DNA of 64,000 nucleotides from Pseudoduganella danionis (GTDB lineage Bacteria; Pseudomonadota; Gammaproteobacteria; Burkholderiales; Burkholderiaceae_D). Positions 10,301 through 20,226 of this stretch are shown in pieces. Within the stretch, counting starts at the first letter, position 1, and each line of letters begins with the position of its first letter. The notes under the pieces were generated by a model. The model was not told the DNA's origin. It saw only the letters and a program-made list of their open reading frames with translations, and did not search any database. The stretch covers positions 1,798,001 to 1,862,000 of the forward strand of contig NZ_WNKW01000001.1 in NCBI RefSeq assembly GCF_009720775.1. The letters are read 5' to 3'. A program made the translations under genes and the position numbers.

Positions 10301-10324
10301 AAGCAAGCCTACTAGTAACTGTTA

Positions 10325-10354
10325 CAAAAATAGCTGCTTCGGCAGCTATTTTTG
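10325..10354 (+). terminator. Strong Rho-independent terminator
   Basis: A perfect 13-bp stem closed by a TTCG tetraloop (CTGC-TTCG-GCAG at the apex). The right arm ends in TTTTT and is followed by GTTTG. It separates the PEP-CTERM gene from the diguanylate cyclase gene. The A-run on the left arm could also let it act on the opposite strand. Confidence 0.9.
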
Positions 10355-10429
10355 TTTGTCCAGAACACTTCCAGTTGCCACTGCGGATGCCCTGAGTTAC
10401 ATTGAATCATCATCAGGACGGGAGCCGGC

Positions 10430-11563
10430 GTGCTTAGCTTCGAGACACTGTTACTGGTTCAGGTTTGCACCACTGTGCTGACGACAGCACTGCTGGTGGC
10501 CTCTGCCTGCTATCGTGACAGCCCGCCCGAAATGCGCTGGTGGGCCACCGGCAATCTGGTAATTTCTGCCGGGCTGGCGCTGACCAATCTGGAAGGCGTG
10601 CCACTGCTGCTGTGCGCGCTGGTGGGCTACAGCCTGATCGCGCTGGGCATTGCGCTGGTGCTGCGCGGCGTGCGCGTGCATTGTGGCGACACTTTGAGCA
10701 CAGGCCAGATCGTGCTGATTACCCTGATTGCACTGCTGGTCAGCGGCTATTTCACGCTGATCGAACCGAGCGTGCGTGGCCGGATTGCTTTTAGCGGCTT
10801 TTATTTCGGGGTGCTGAACTGGATGTGCGGCTATGCCGCGGGGCGCTATTCGAGCGAGCGCGGCGTGCCGATCGCCGTAACGGGCTTCGGCCTGCTGGGC
10901 GCGGCGCTGGTGGTGCGCGGCATGCATTTGCTGATGCAGGAAGGGCCGATCGACCTGTCCAGTTCGACGGTGCTGGGGATTACCATGCTGACCGTGCCGC
11001 TGGGCCAGGTCTGTACCAGCTTCGGCCTGATCCTGATGGTGATGTGGCGCTATGCGGAACGTCTGCGCCACCTGTCCAGCATCGATGCGCTGACGGGCGC
11101 GCTGAATCGCGCCGGGCTGGAGGATCAGGGTGGGCGGCTGGCCATGCGCTTGCAGCGGGCACGCCGCGATCTGGCAGTGTTGATGATCGATGTCGACCAT
11201 TTCAAGCAGATAAATGACAGCTTCGGCCATGCTGCGGGCGATGAAGTGCTGCGCTGCCTGACCCGTTTGCTACGGCAGGAATTGCGGCCGATGGATGTGC
11301 TGGCCCGCATCGGCGGCGAAGAATTCGTGCTGGTGCTGGACGGCGTCGATCCCGCTGCCGCGCTGCGGCTGGCCGAACGCTTGCGCGCACGTATTGCGGA
11401 CGAGGCGGTGCAATGCGACGAGGCCGCCGTGGCTTATACGGTCAGCATAGGCGTGGTGGCATCGGCGGCGGCCGGTTACGAACTGTCTGCGCTGATGGCA
11501 GCCGGTGACCGCGCCATGTATGAAGCCAAGCGCAGCGGCCGTAATCAGGTCTGCTCGGCCTGA
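10430..11563 (+). CDS. Membrane-bound diguanylate cyclase (GGDEF)
   Basis: 377 aa. Residues ~1-215 hold about six to seven hydrophobic segments (integral membrane sensor with no recognised ligand domain), followed by a GGDEF domain. The domain carries SSIDALTGALNRAGL, DVDHFKQINDSFGHAAGD, and the active-site signature RIGGEEF near residue 295. The RxxD inhibitory site (RPMD) is exactly five residues before GGEEF, so product inhibition by c-di-GMP is expected. No EAL domain. The start is GTG with GGACGGGAG upstream. It lies next to a surface protein gene but is separated from it by a terminator. Confidence 0.9.
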   Translation: MLSFETLLLVQVCTTVLTTALLVASACYRDSPPEMRWWATGNLVISAGLALTNLEGVPLLLCALVGYSLIALGIALVLRGVRVHCGDTLSTGQIVLITLIALLVSGYFTLIEPSVRGRIAFSGFYFGVLNWMCGYAAGRYSSERGVPIAVTGFGLLGAALVVRGMHLLMQEGPIDLSSSTVLGITMLTVPLGQVCTSFGLILMVMWRYAERLRHLSSIDALTGALNRAGLEDQGGRLAMRLQRARRDLAVLMIDVDHFKQINDSFGHAAGDEVLRCLTRLLRQELRPMDVLARIGGEEFVLVLDGVDPAAALRLAERLRARIADEAVQCDEAAVAYTVSIGVVASAAAGYELSALMAAGDRAMYEAKRSGRNQVCSA

Positions 11564-11595
11564 GCTGACGCCGCCCATGCCGCAGCGCGGCTGGC

Positions 11596-12540
11596 CTATT
11601 GTTCGTAGGCGCTTAGTCTGAGCTGTTCTGCCGGGCTGAAACTGGCATCGCGCAACTGCTGCAAGGCGTCAGCAGTGCTGCCCGTACGATCGAGCAGTGC
11701 ACGGCGGCGTGCCTGATAGCTGCTGATGCGGCGCTGCCAGTCGGCTTCCTCCTTATCCAGTTCGGCCAGACGGTCGGCAGCGGCCGGCGTAAATGTGCTG
11801 GCCCGCAGACGATAGATTTCGTTGTCGTCAGCGCCGCGCTGGCGTGCCTGCGCCACGGCCTGTTCCAGCGCCAGCACACGGGCGGGCGCGGCCCGTTCAT
11901 TGCGCTGCTCGGGCGTGAGCGCCGCATCGAGTACCTGCCAGCGCTGCTGCTTTTCGGCCTCGCTCAGTTTGCGGTCGCTGCTGATAGTCATGCGGGCGAT
12001 GGCATCTTCGTCATAGGCATCGCTGGCGCCGAACAGGGCCGCGCTTTCGGCCGGACTGAAATAGGCCGCACGGGTCTGGCGTAAGGCCTGCAGCCGCAAG
12101 CGTGCCGCTTTTATGGGATCGCCGCTCTTGGTCTGGCTGGCGGCCAGTTGCGCTTCCACGCCGGCGAGCGCCCTTTTGTAGTCTATGTAGACATCGAGCA
12201 GGCGCTGTGCTTGCTGTACGGCCTTGCCGTGCAGGCGGCGCTCCAGTTCGTGGCGGATTTCGCTATGAATGGCGTCCAGCGGCTTTTCGCCCAGCGCGGC
12301 CAGATAATAGTCGAACAGGTAGACCAGCTCGGGCGTCAGCACTAGCTGGTCCTCCCCCGACTGGCTAAGCTGGCCGTCGGGCCGTGTCCCCAGCATGGAA
12401 GGCACGAAGGCAAAGTAGTCGGGCGTCGCTTCAGGCGTGCGTGACGCCTGCGCGGCTGGCTGGTGCCAGCCTGCGTAGATGGCCGTGCCGATCAGGGCCG
12501 CGAGCAATAGCAGCCCGAGCTTGCCTGCCTTGGATTTCAT
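11596..12540 (-). CDS. lifO: Lipase-specific foldase / lipase chaperone LifO
   Basis: Membrane-anchored periplasmic steric chaperone that folds the co-encoded lipase before type II secretion. One N-terminal membrane anchor (residues 7-24), a Pro/Ala linker, then the family start PSMLGTRPDGQL and a helical, Arg/Ala/Leu-rich body to the end (314 aa, slightly short). The family motif RxxFDY(F/C)L(S/T)A is present as VYLFDYYLAA (residues 73-82): FDY is kept, but the Arg is Val and the S/T is Ala. ATG 12540 is preferred over TTG 12546 because AAGGA is 6 nt before it. It lies 9 nt downstream of the lipase gene. Confidence 0.9.
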   Translation of the reverse strand: MKSKAGKLGLLLLAALIGTAIYAGWHQPAAQASRTPEATPDYFAFVPSMLGTRPDGQLSQSGEDQLVLTPELVYLFDYYLAALGEKPLDAIHSEIRHELERRLHGKAVQQAQRLLDVYIDYKRALAGVEAQLAASQTKSGDPIKAARLRLQALRQTRAAYFSPAESAALFGASDAYDEDAIARMTISSDRKLSEAEKQQRWQVLDAALTPEQRNERAAPARVLALEQAVAQARQRGADDNEIYRLRASTFTPAAADRLAELDKEEADWQRRISSYQARRRALLDRTGSTADALQQLRDASFSPAEQLRLSAYEQ

Positions 12541-12549
12541 GGGCAATCC

Positions 12550-13551
<1,002 letters not shown>

Positions 13552-13578
13552 CTAGGCCTGGCGAGCCAATCTGCATAG

Positions 13579-13611
13579 CTGCTGATGACAGCAGTGAGGC
13601 TGCGCTATAAT
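13579..13611 (+). promoter_or_regulatory. Promoter and candidate operator of the TetR-type gene
   Basis: TATAAT at 13606-13611 with a weak -35 around 13583-13588. The -35 region is covered by a perfect inverted repeat CTGCTG-ATGA-CAGCAG (13579-13594), well placed for autorepression. The lipase promoter must lie in the same 194-nt divergent space. Confidence 0.45.
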
Positions 13612-13658
13612 CAACGCAAAAAAACCACAGCAATCCAGCGAGAGACAGCGAGACGACC

Positions 13659-14339
13659 TTGCCAGCCCATTTCGACCTGCAACAATTTCAGGCCATGACG
13701 CCGCTGGACGGCGACAACATCTGGGCCTATCTGCTCGACCACCATGCCGAGCGGATTACGGTGAAGCGGCGCAAACCGGCGCTGGAAAATATCGAGAAAA
13801 TCTTCCGCGCCACGTTCAAGCTGGCCAATGAGGTGGGCTTCCGCACCATGAATCTGCGCGACCTGTGTCGTGAGACTGGACTGTCCATGGGGGGGCTGTA
13901 TGGCTACATCAGCAGCAAGGACCAGCTGGCGGAAATGATAGAAGATGTGGTGCGCCATGCTACCCATGAAGTGCCGCGCATGTTCGATGATCTGAGCGAT
14001 CCGCTGGACCGGCTCGAAGCGCTGGTGCGGGCCTCGATCTTCGTATCCGAGATACTGCAGCCGTGGTTCTATTTCGTCTTTATGGATTCGCGCGTGCTGC
14101 AGACAGCCCAGCGTGCCACGGCCAAGGAATCGGAACTGTATGTGCAATCGCTGTTCGCCCACATCATCAGCGAACTGCCAAACCGGCCGCAGGGCAGCCC
14201 CGAGCTGCTGGCGTCACACATCATGGCGATGTTCCAGGACTGGTATGTGAAGCGCTGGAAGTACCGTGCGGCCGACATCACGCCCGACCAGTTTGCCGAC
14301 AGCGCCGTGCGCATGATGCGCGGCTATCTGCGCGGCTAG
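13659..14339 (+). CDS. TetR/AcrR-family transcriptional regulator
   Basis: About 226 aa. The HTH lies at residues ~45-90: an ENIEKIFRATFKLANEVGF helix, then LRDLCRETGLSMGGLYGYI with the TetR recognition-helix style and SSKDQLAEMIED. The C-terminal half is the variable ligand-binding/dimer domain. The N-terminus is about 40 residues longer than usual. Start is uncertain: TTG 13659 gives the full frame, ATG 13695 is 12 codons later, and neither has a strong ribosome binding site. It is divergent from the lipase operon, so control of lipA-lifO is plausible but not shown. Confidence 0.8.
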   Translation: MPAHFDLQQFQAMTPLDGDNIWAYLLDHHAERITVKRRKPALENIEKIFRATFKLANEVGFRTMNLRDLCRETGLSMGGLYGYISSKDQLAEMIEDVVRHATHEVPRMFDDLSDPLDRLEALVRASIFVSEILQPWFYFVFMDSRVLQTAQRATAKESELYVQSLFAHIISELPNRPQGSPELLASHIMAMFQDWYVKRWKYRAADITPDQFADSAVRMMRGYLRG

Positions 14340-14360
14340 GCGCGCAGCCTAGCCAGGCGA

Positions 14361-16715
14361 CTACTGATTGGCGGGCGGTGTGGCCGGTGGCGTAGGCGTT
14401 ACATTCTCGCCACCGGGCGGCACATAATCTTCCATATCGAGCGAGTGGCGCGCCGCATCGCCCATGAACTCATCATACAGCCATTCGCCGTTGACCTGGG
14501 TCAGGCCGGCCGGGGTTGGACGTTCCTGCGGCGGACGGTTCTGCAGCGCCACCTTCATGTAGTCTATCCAGATCGGCAGTGCCACGCTGGAGCCGAACTC
14601 CTTGCCGCCCAGCGATTTGGAATCATCGTAACCCATCCACGACACGGCCACGATGCCGCCGCCATAACCGGCGAACCAGCCATCGACGGCATCGCTCGAG
14701 GTACCGGTTTTGCCGGCCAGATCAGGCCGACCCAGTTTGGCCACGGCAGCACCGGTGCCGGTGCGCGTTACCTGACGCATCAGGCTATCGGCTACATAGG
14801 CATTGCGTGGATCGATCACGCGGGCTTCGTCGGGCAGCGTGGTGCGCGGTTTGGTTTCGGAGATGACCTTGCCATTGCCATCGACGATTTTGGCGATGAA
14901 ATACGGCTCGACCGTGTAGCCGCCATTGGCGAACACGGAATACGCGCCCACCAGCTGGGCCGGCGTAACCGAGCCGGTGCCCAGTGCCAGCGTCAGATTC
15001 TTGGGATGCTTGGCCAGATCGAAACCGAATTTGCCCAGATAGTGGTGGGCGAATGGCACGGTGATCGAGCGCAGGATGCGCACCGATGCCACGTTCTTGG
15101 ATTCGGCCAGCGCAGTACGCATGGTAATCGGGCCATCGAACTTGCCGTCGTCGTTTTTCGGGCTCCAGGCTTCGTTGCCCGTTTCGGCGCCTGTCAGATC
15201 GAGCGGCGAATCGTTGATGATGGTGGACGGGTTAAAGCCTTTTTCCAGCGCCGCCGAATATACGAAAGGCTTGATGGAGGAGCCGGGCTGGCGCCATGCC
15301 TGCGTGACGTGGTTGAACTTCTGCAGGTTGTAATCGAAGCCGCCCACCATGGCATGGTAGCCGCCCGTGACCGAATCGATGGACACAAACGCCGCCGCCA
15401 CTTGCGGCACCTGGGTGATGCTCCAGCTATTCTTTTCCTGCATGATGCGCACCACGGCGCCCGGACGCAGGCGTACGCTGTCCTTGGCTTTGTCGCTGAG
15501 GGCATTGGTCACCAGACGCAGGCCATCGCCGGTAACCGTGATTTCGTCGCCGGACGGATTTTGCACCTTGACGGCCTTCGGACTAGCTTCCAGCACCACG
15601 GCCGGAATCAGGCGGTCGCTGCTCGGGCGGCGCTGCAGCGCTTCCTCGATGGCGTCATCGCGTTCCTCGGCATTGGCCGGCAGATTGATGAAGGCTTCCG
15701 GTCCGCGGTAGCCGTGGCGCTGGTCATAGTTCAGCACATTGCGGCGCACTGATTCGTAAGCGGCAATCTGGTCCGCCTTGAGGATGGTGGTGTAGACGCT
15801 GATGCCCTTGGTGTAGGAGTCTTCCTTGAACTGGGCATACACTACTTGACGCGCGAGTTCGGCCACGTATTCGGCGTGGGTTTCGAATTCCTGACCACGA
15901 TGGCTCACATGCAGCGTGGTATGCAGTGCCTTTTGGTATTGCTCTTCGGTGATGTAGTTGAGGTCGCGCATGGAGCGCAGTACGACTTGCTGGCGTTGTT
16001 TGGCGCGCTTGGGGTTGACGGCAGGATTGTGGCGCGCAGGATTCTGCGGCAGGCCGGCCAGCATGGCCATTTCGGCAATGTTCAGGTCTTTCAGCGATTT
16101 GCCGAAGTAGGTCTGGGCCGCGCTGCCGAAGCCGAACGAGCGCTGACCCAGATAGATCTGGTTCATATACAGTTCGAGGATCTGGTCCTTGCTCAGGGCC
16201 GCTTCAATTTTGAAGGACAGCATCACTTCATTGAGTTTGCGGCCGTAGAATTTTTCCCGCGTGAGGAAGAAGTTACGCGCCACCTGCATGGTGATGGTGG
16301 AGCCGCCCTGACGCATGGCACCACCCAGATTAGCCTTGGCCGCGCCCAGCGCGCGCACCCAGTCGATGCCGTTGTGGTCGTAGAAGCGCTTGTCTTCGAT
16401 CGCGAGCACGGACTTTTTCATCATCTCGGGAATGTCCTTGATGGGGATGAAATCGCGGTGTTCTTCGCCGAATTCACCGATCAGGGCATTGTCGGCCGTG
16501 TAGATGCGCAGCGGGATCTTGGGCCGGTAGTCGGTCACCGCATCGAGCGATGGCAGGTTGGGTGCCACCACCAGCAGCAGATAGGCGATTAGCAGTCCGC
16601 CTGCGATCAGGCCGGCAACGCCTATGGCGATGAAGCCACGGATGGCATTGCGACGGGTCAGCCACTTGGAAAAATCGATGGAGGAAGTAGTCAAGGCAGG
16701 CACTCTTGGAGACAT
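14361..16715 (-). CDS. mrcA: Penicillin-binding protein 1A (bifunctional class A PBP)
   Basis: 784-aa inner-membrane enzyme with transglycosylase and transpeptidase activity for peptidoglycan synthesis. One N-terminal anchor (~26-50), GT51 motifs EDKRFYDHNGID, QGGSTITMQVARN and KLNEVMLSFKIE, an OB-like insert, then the transpeptidase with SxxK in PGSSIKPF, SxN in AESKNVAS and KTG in LAGKTGTSSDAVDGWFAG. The tail is Pro-rich. No disruption. ATG 16715 has no clear ribosome binding site, so the true start may be a few codons downstream (GTG 16703). Divergent from glpD; converges with the TetR gene. Confidence 0.94.
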   Translation of the reverse strand: MSPRVPALTTSSIDFSKWLTRRNAIRGFIAIGVAGLIAGGLLIAYLLLVVAPNLPSLDAVTDYRPKIPLRIYTADNALIGEFGEEHRDFIPIKDIPEMMKKSVLAIEDKRFYDHNGIDWVRALGAAKANLGGAMRQGGSTITMQVARNFFLTREKFYGRKLNEVMLSFKIEAALSKDQILELYMNQIYLGQRSFGFGSAAQTYFGKSLKDLNIAEMAMLAGLPQNPARHNPAVNPKRAKQRQQVVLRSMRDLNYITEEQYQKALHTTLHVSHRGQEFETHAEYVAELARQVVYAQFKEDSYTKGISVYTTILKADQIAAYESVRRNVLNYDQRHGYRGPEAFINLPANAEERDDAIEEALQRRPSSDRLIPAVVLEASPKAVKVQNPSGDEITVTGDGLRLVTNALSDKAKDSVRLRPGAVVRIMQEKNSWSITQVPQVAAAFVSIDSVTGGYHAMVGGFDYNLQKFNHVTQAWRQPGSSIKPFVYSAALEKGFNPSTIINDSPLDLTGAETGNEAWSPKNDDGKFDGPITMRTALAESKNVASVRILRSITVPFAHHYLGKFGFDLAKHPKNLTLALGTGSVTPAQLVGAYSVFANGGYTVEPYFIAKIVDGNGKVISETKPRTTLPDEARVIDPRNAYVADSLMRQVTRTGTGAAVAKLGRPDLAGKTGTSSDAVDGWFAGYGGGIVAVSWMGYDDSKSLGGKEFGSSVALPIWIDYMKVALQNRPPQERPTPAGLTQVNGEWLYDEFMGDAARHSLDMEDYVPPGGENVTPTPPATPPANQ

Positions 16716-16748
16716 CGGTAGGCGCGATTATAGACCATCGCGTTGCGC

Positions 16749-16766
16749 GTTTCCCGAATTGGAAAC
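16749..16766. promoter_or_regulatory. Inverted repeat in the mrcA/glpD divergent gap
   Basis: GTTTCC-CGAATT-GGAAAC, a 6-bp perfect inverted repeat whose spacer GAATT(C)-like core is itself near-palindromic. It lies about 100 nt before glpD and 34 nt before mrcA. Possible operator; the protein is unknown. Confidence 0.35.
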
Positions 16767-16822
16767 TGGCGATTTTTGCAAATTAGAGGGAGGCAGTCTA
16801 TGCTGGCGCCAAGAATTGTCGT

Positions 16823-16853
16823 AACGTATCATTATTCGAGCTTAAACGTATCA
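16823..16853 (+). promoter_or_regulatory. Direct repeat AACGTATCA x2 upstream of glpD
   Basis: Two exact copies of AACGTATCA, at 16823-16831 and 16845-16853, are spaced 22 bp start to start (two helical turns). They end 12 nt before the glpD ATG and overlap the likely promoter/leader. This arrangement fits binding of a dimeric regulator such as a DeoR-family GlpR; that is inference. Confidence 0.4.
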
Positions 16854-16864
16854 CCGGGGAAGAC

Positions 16865-18400
16865 ATGGCGGAACCGCAGCACACTCTCGATTGCGATCTA
16901 CTGATAGTCGGTGGCGGCATCAATGGGGTCGGCATCGCGCGCGATGCGGCCGGCCGCGGGCTGTCGGTGGTGCTGTGCGAAAAAGACGATCTGGCTTCCC
17001 ATACTTCGTCGGCCTCGTCCAAGCTGATTCACGGCGGCCTGCGCTATCTCGAGTATTACGAGTTCAATCTGGTGCGCAAAGCTCTGATCGAGCGCGAAGT
17101 GCTGCTGCGCGCCGCGCCCCACATCATGCGCCCGCTACGCTTCGTCATGCCCCATGCGGCCGGTTTGCGGCCTAGCTGGATGATACGGGCCGGTCTCAAG
17201 CTGTATGACATGCTGGCCAAGCGCGAGCTGCTGCCGCCGTCGTCGGCCATCAATCTGCGCTGCCATCCGGCCGGCCAGCCACTGAAGCCGGAATTCCGCT
17301 GCGGTTACATCTATTCCGATGGCTGGGTGGATGATGCGCGGCTGGTCGTGCTGAACGCCATGGATGCGGAAGAAAAGGGCGCCATCATTCTGACCCAGAC
17401 CCTGTGCAGCCGATTGCAGCGGCAGGCAGGCGGCTGGCAGGCCGAGTTGCACAAGCAGGGTTGCGGCGATGTGCGGGTCAACGCCCGCTATGTGGTGAAT
17501 GCGGCCGGGCCATGGACTGCTCAGGTGCTGCATGCAGCCGTGCCGAAAGAAGGTGGCGGACATCTGCGGCTGATTAAGGGCAGCCATATCATCGTGCGGC
17601 GCATCTTCGAACATGAACATGCGTATATATTCCAGCACCGTGATGGCCGTATCGTGTTTGCCATTCCGTACGAGCACGAATTCACACTGATAGGCACGAC
17701 GGACCTGGATTACCATGGTGACGCCAATCAGGTGGCCATCAGTGAAGAAGAAATCCGCTATCTGTGCCAACTGGCCAGCGAGTATTTTGTCCGGCCCGTC
17801 GTACCGGCCGATGTGGTGTCCAGCTATTCCGGCGTACGTCCGCTGGTGGAAGATGGGGCCGATGCCAAGGCCGTCACGCGCGACTACCGGCTGGAAGTGG
17901 ATCAGGATGGCCCGCCGCTGCTGAGTGTTTTCGGCGGCAAGATCACCACCTACCGCAAGCTGGCCGAAGATGCAGTCGATCAGGTGGCCCGTGCGCTGGA
18001 TAACCGCCATGGCCCATGGACCCACGACGCCTGCCTGCCCGGCGGCGACCTGTTTGGAGCCAAGCCGCAGAACCGTTCCGTGCTGGAGTTCGATAGCTGG
18101 GTGCGTACGGTGCAGAACCAGTATGCCTGGCTGGCGCCGCTGCTGGTGGCGCGCTACGCGCGCGCCTACGGCACACGGCTGCATACGCTGCTGGCACAAA
18201 AGACGACGCTGGCCGACATGGGCGAGGAAATTCTGCCCGGCCTGTATGCGACGGAAGTGGAATATCTGCGCCGCTATGAATGGGCGCGCACGGCGCAGGA
18301 CATCCTGTGGCGCCGCTCCAAACTGGGGCTGCACCTGCCTGCTGACGCGGCGCAGCGGCTGCAGGACTGGCTGCTGGCCCATCCCGTCCAGTGTAAATAG
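16865..18400 (+). CDS. glpD: Aerobic glycerol-3-phosphate dehydrogenase
   Basis: 511-aa FAD-dependent, membrane-associated enzyme oxidising sn-glycerol-3-phosphate to dihydroxyacetone phosphate and passing electrons to quinone. The Rossmann FAD motif DLLIVGGGINGVGIARDAAG is at residues ~10-30, followed by the family stretch SSKLIHGGLRYLEYYEFNLV, then GTTDLDYHGD and the C-terminal GlpD domain. ATG 16865 has GGGGAAG 5 nt upstream. No glpF, glpK or glpR gene is adjacent, so the gene stands alone. A 9-bp direct repeat directly upstream suggests specific control. Lipase genes nearby would release glycerol, a loose metabolic link only. Confidence 0.95.
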   Translation: MAEPQHTLDCDLLIVGGGINGVGIARDAAGRGLSVVLCEKDDLASHTSSASSKLIHGGLRYLEYYEFNLVRKALIEREVLLRAAPHIMRPLRFVMPHAAGLRPSWMIRAGLKLYDMLAKRELLPPSSAINLRCHPAGQPLKPEFRCGYIYSDGWVDDARLVVLNAMDAEEKGAIILTQTLCSRLQRQAGGWQAELHKQGCGDVRVNARYVVNAAGPWTAQVLHAAVPKEGGGHLRLIKGSHIIVRRIFEHEHAYIFQHRDGRIVFAIPYEHEFTLIGTTDLDYHGDANQVAISEEEIRYLCQLASEYFVRPVVPADVVSSYSGVRPLVEDGADAKAVTRDYRLEVDQDGPPLLSVFGGKITTYRKLAEDAVDQVARALDNRHGPWTHDACLPGGDLFGAKPQNRSVLEFDSWVRTVQNQYAWLAPLLVARYARAYGTRLHTLLAQKTTLADMGEEILPGLYATEVEYLRRYEWARTAQDILWRRSKLGLHLPADAAQRLQDWLLAHPVQCK

Positions 18401-18434
18401 AAAACGGCGCCTGTCCTTGCGGATCAGGCGCCGT
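18398..18434 (-). terminator. Terminator of the peptide transporter gene (minus strand)
   Basis: ACGGCGCCTG and CAGGCGCCGT form a perfect 10-bp stem with an 11-nt loop. On the minus strand the stem is followed by TTTTCTATTT; on the plus strand there is no T-run. So it mainly serves the transporter and overlaps the glpD stop codon. Confidence 0.75.
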
Positions 18435-18470
18435 GTTGCGCTAGGCGCCGCGTGCGCGGCGCTGGCTGGA

Positions 18471-19970
18471 TTACTTCACGCCGTGCATCAGTTTCTGGAT
18501 CAGCGGAGCGATCAGGAACAGCAGCACGCCGCCCGCCATCAGCGAGTAGAAGCCGAAGGTGTAGCCGCTCAGCGCCGAGGTGACCGACATGCCGGCTTCG
18601 CCACTGACGTGGGAAGCGAAGATGCCCGACAGGTTGTTGCCGATACCGGTGGACAGGAACCAGCCGCCCATGCCCAGGCCGACCAGACGGGTAGGTGCCA
18701 GCTTGGTCACCATCGACAGGCCGATAGGCGACAGGCACAGCTCACCGATCGATTGCAGTACGTAGACCATGAACAGAGTCCAGAACGGGATCTTGTTGTC
18801 GACGTTTACCAGCATCGACAGCGCATACATCAGCAGGCCGAAAGCGGCGCCGTTGAACAGCAGGCCAAGGCCAAATTTACGCGGGATCGATGGATTGGCA
18901 TTGCGCATGGCGACCCAGATGAAAGCGATGATCGGTGCGCAGGTAATGATGGCCAGCGAGTTCACGGTCTGGAACCAGGCTACCGGGAAGGTCCAGTTGA
19001 ACATCACGCGGTCAACGATTTTGTCGGCCAGGAAGGTGAACGAACTACCTGCCTGTTCGAAGAACATCCAGAACATGATGTTGAAGAAGAAGATCAGCAG
19101 CATGGCGATGACTTTGTCGCGCGCTACTTTGCCGTTGCGGATACCTTCTACCAGCAGCATCACGGACAGCAGGATGAACAGGCCGGACAGCACGATCTGC
19201 AGACTGGCGGCGCCAGCGGCCAGCAGCAGGTACACCAGCGGAATCACGCACAGCGAGCCCAGTACCACGTAGACCATGCGCTTGGGATCGGCGTTGCTTT
19301 CGTCCGGAGCACCGATGCCTTTGAGCTGGGCGCGGCCGATGAAGAACCATACCAGACTAACCAGCATGCCGACGCCTGCGGACAGGAACACTACTTTATA
19401 GGCAGGCATGCCGTGGTTGCCGAAGACGGCCGAAGCCAGCCACTCGGTCAGCACCGGTGCGACCAGCGCGCCCGAGTTGATGCCCATGTAGAAAATGGTG
19501 AAGCCGGAATCGCGGCGTGGGTCGGCGGCGCTATACAGCTTGCCTACCATGGTCGAGATATTCGGCTTGAACATGCCGTTACCGACGATGATGGTGGCCA
19601 GACCAAATTTGAACACGGTCTGGTCGGGCAAGGCTATCATGAACAGGCCGGCCGCCATGAACGAGGCGCCCACCAGAATCGAGCGCTGGTAGCCTAGCAC
19701 GCGGTCTGCCACGTAGCCGCCGAACAGTGCTGCAGCATATACCAGCGCCAGATAGGAGCCGTACACCAGATTGGCAGCCGATTCGCCCGTTGGGTCGCCG
19801 CTGTAGAACTGGGCCACGACGTAGAGTACCAGGGCCCAGCGTATGCCGTAGAAGGCAAAACGCTCCCAGAACTCGGTCATGAACAACATCCAGAGCGGGG
19901 CAGGGTGGCCCATGATCTGTTTGAACTCGGGAATCTTCGCTTCCGTATTGGTGATGGTCGCACCGCTCAT
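18471..19970 (-). CDS. Proton-dependent oligopeptide transporter (POT/PTR2 family MFS)
   Basis: 499-aa inner-membrane symporter importing di- and tripeptides with protons, with about 12-14 hydrophobic segments. The POT signature ExxERF(x)(F/Y)YG appears as EFWERFAFYG near residue 30, and the second motif FYMGINSGALVAP about residue 160; GMFKPNISTMVGKLY follows the expected order. ATG 19970 with GGAGA 6 nt upstream was preferred to an upstream start at 20042. E. coli paralogues are DtpA-D; the exact orthologue cannot be chosen here. Divergent from ppnN. Confidence 0.9.
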   Translation of the reverse strand: MSGATITNTEAKIPEFKQIMGHPAPLWMLFMTEFWERFAFYGIRWALVLYVVAQFYSGDPTGESAANLVYGSYLALVYAAALFGGYVADRVLGYQRSILVGASFMAAGLFMIALPDQTVFKFGLATIIVGNGMFKPNISTMVGKLYSAADPRRDSGFTIFYMGINSGALVAPVLTEWLASAVFGNHGMPAYKVVFLSAGVGMLVSLVWFFIGRAQLKGIGAPDESNADPKRMVYVVLGSLCVIPLVYLLLAAGAASLQIVLSGLFILLSVMLLVEGIRNGKVARDKVIAMLLIFFFNIMFWMFFEQAGSSFTFLADKIVDRVMFNWTFPVAWFQTVNSLAIITCAPIIAFIWVAMRNANPSIPRKFGLGLLFNGAAFGLLMYALSMLVNVDNKIPFWTLFMVYVLQSIGELCLSPIGLSMVTKLAPTRLVGLGMGGWFLSTGIGNNLSGIFASHVSGEAGMSVTSALSGYTFGFYSLMAGGVLLFLIAPLIQKLMHGVK

Positions 19971-20180
19971 GCGGCTTCTCCTATTTTTTATGATCGAAAA
20001 AAGTCTCTCGGACTCCCTCGTGGGGTGCCAAGTGGGCGCCATTTTAATCTACAAATCGCTGGCAACGGGCATTTTGATGCACAGTTCCTAAAGTTGTGGC
20101 ATTTGTGCTATTAAATTAACCATAACAGGAATGCACAATCTCGACCCCGCACGACGGCGGTTTGTCGTATATTGAGGGCG

Positions 20181-20195
20181 CGGCACTCTGTGCCG
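20181..20195 (+). promoter_or_regulatory. Small hairpin in the ppnN leader
   Basis: CGGCAC-TCT-GTGCCG, a perfect 6-bp repeat with a 3-nt loop, 31 nt before the ppnN start and just after a TATATT (20169-20174) that may be the -10 box. The rest of the 256-nt divergent gap (19971-20226) shows no clear signal. Confidence 0.3.
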
Positions 20196-20226
20196 TGCAT
20201 CGAAATTGAATAAGGATTTACGCATC

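Noticed and set aside
18404..18434. Terminator of glpD
   Set aside because: The T-run is on the minus strand only, so I assign it to the peptide transporter gene; glpD may end within it by another means.
17925..19697. 590-codon frame over the end of glpD and antisense to the peptide transporter
   Set aside because: Overlaps two well-supported genes and crosses a terminator.
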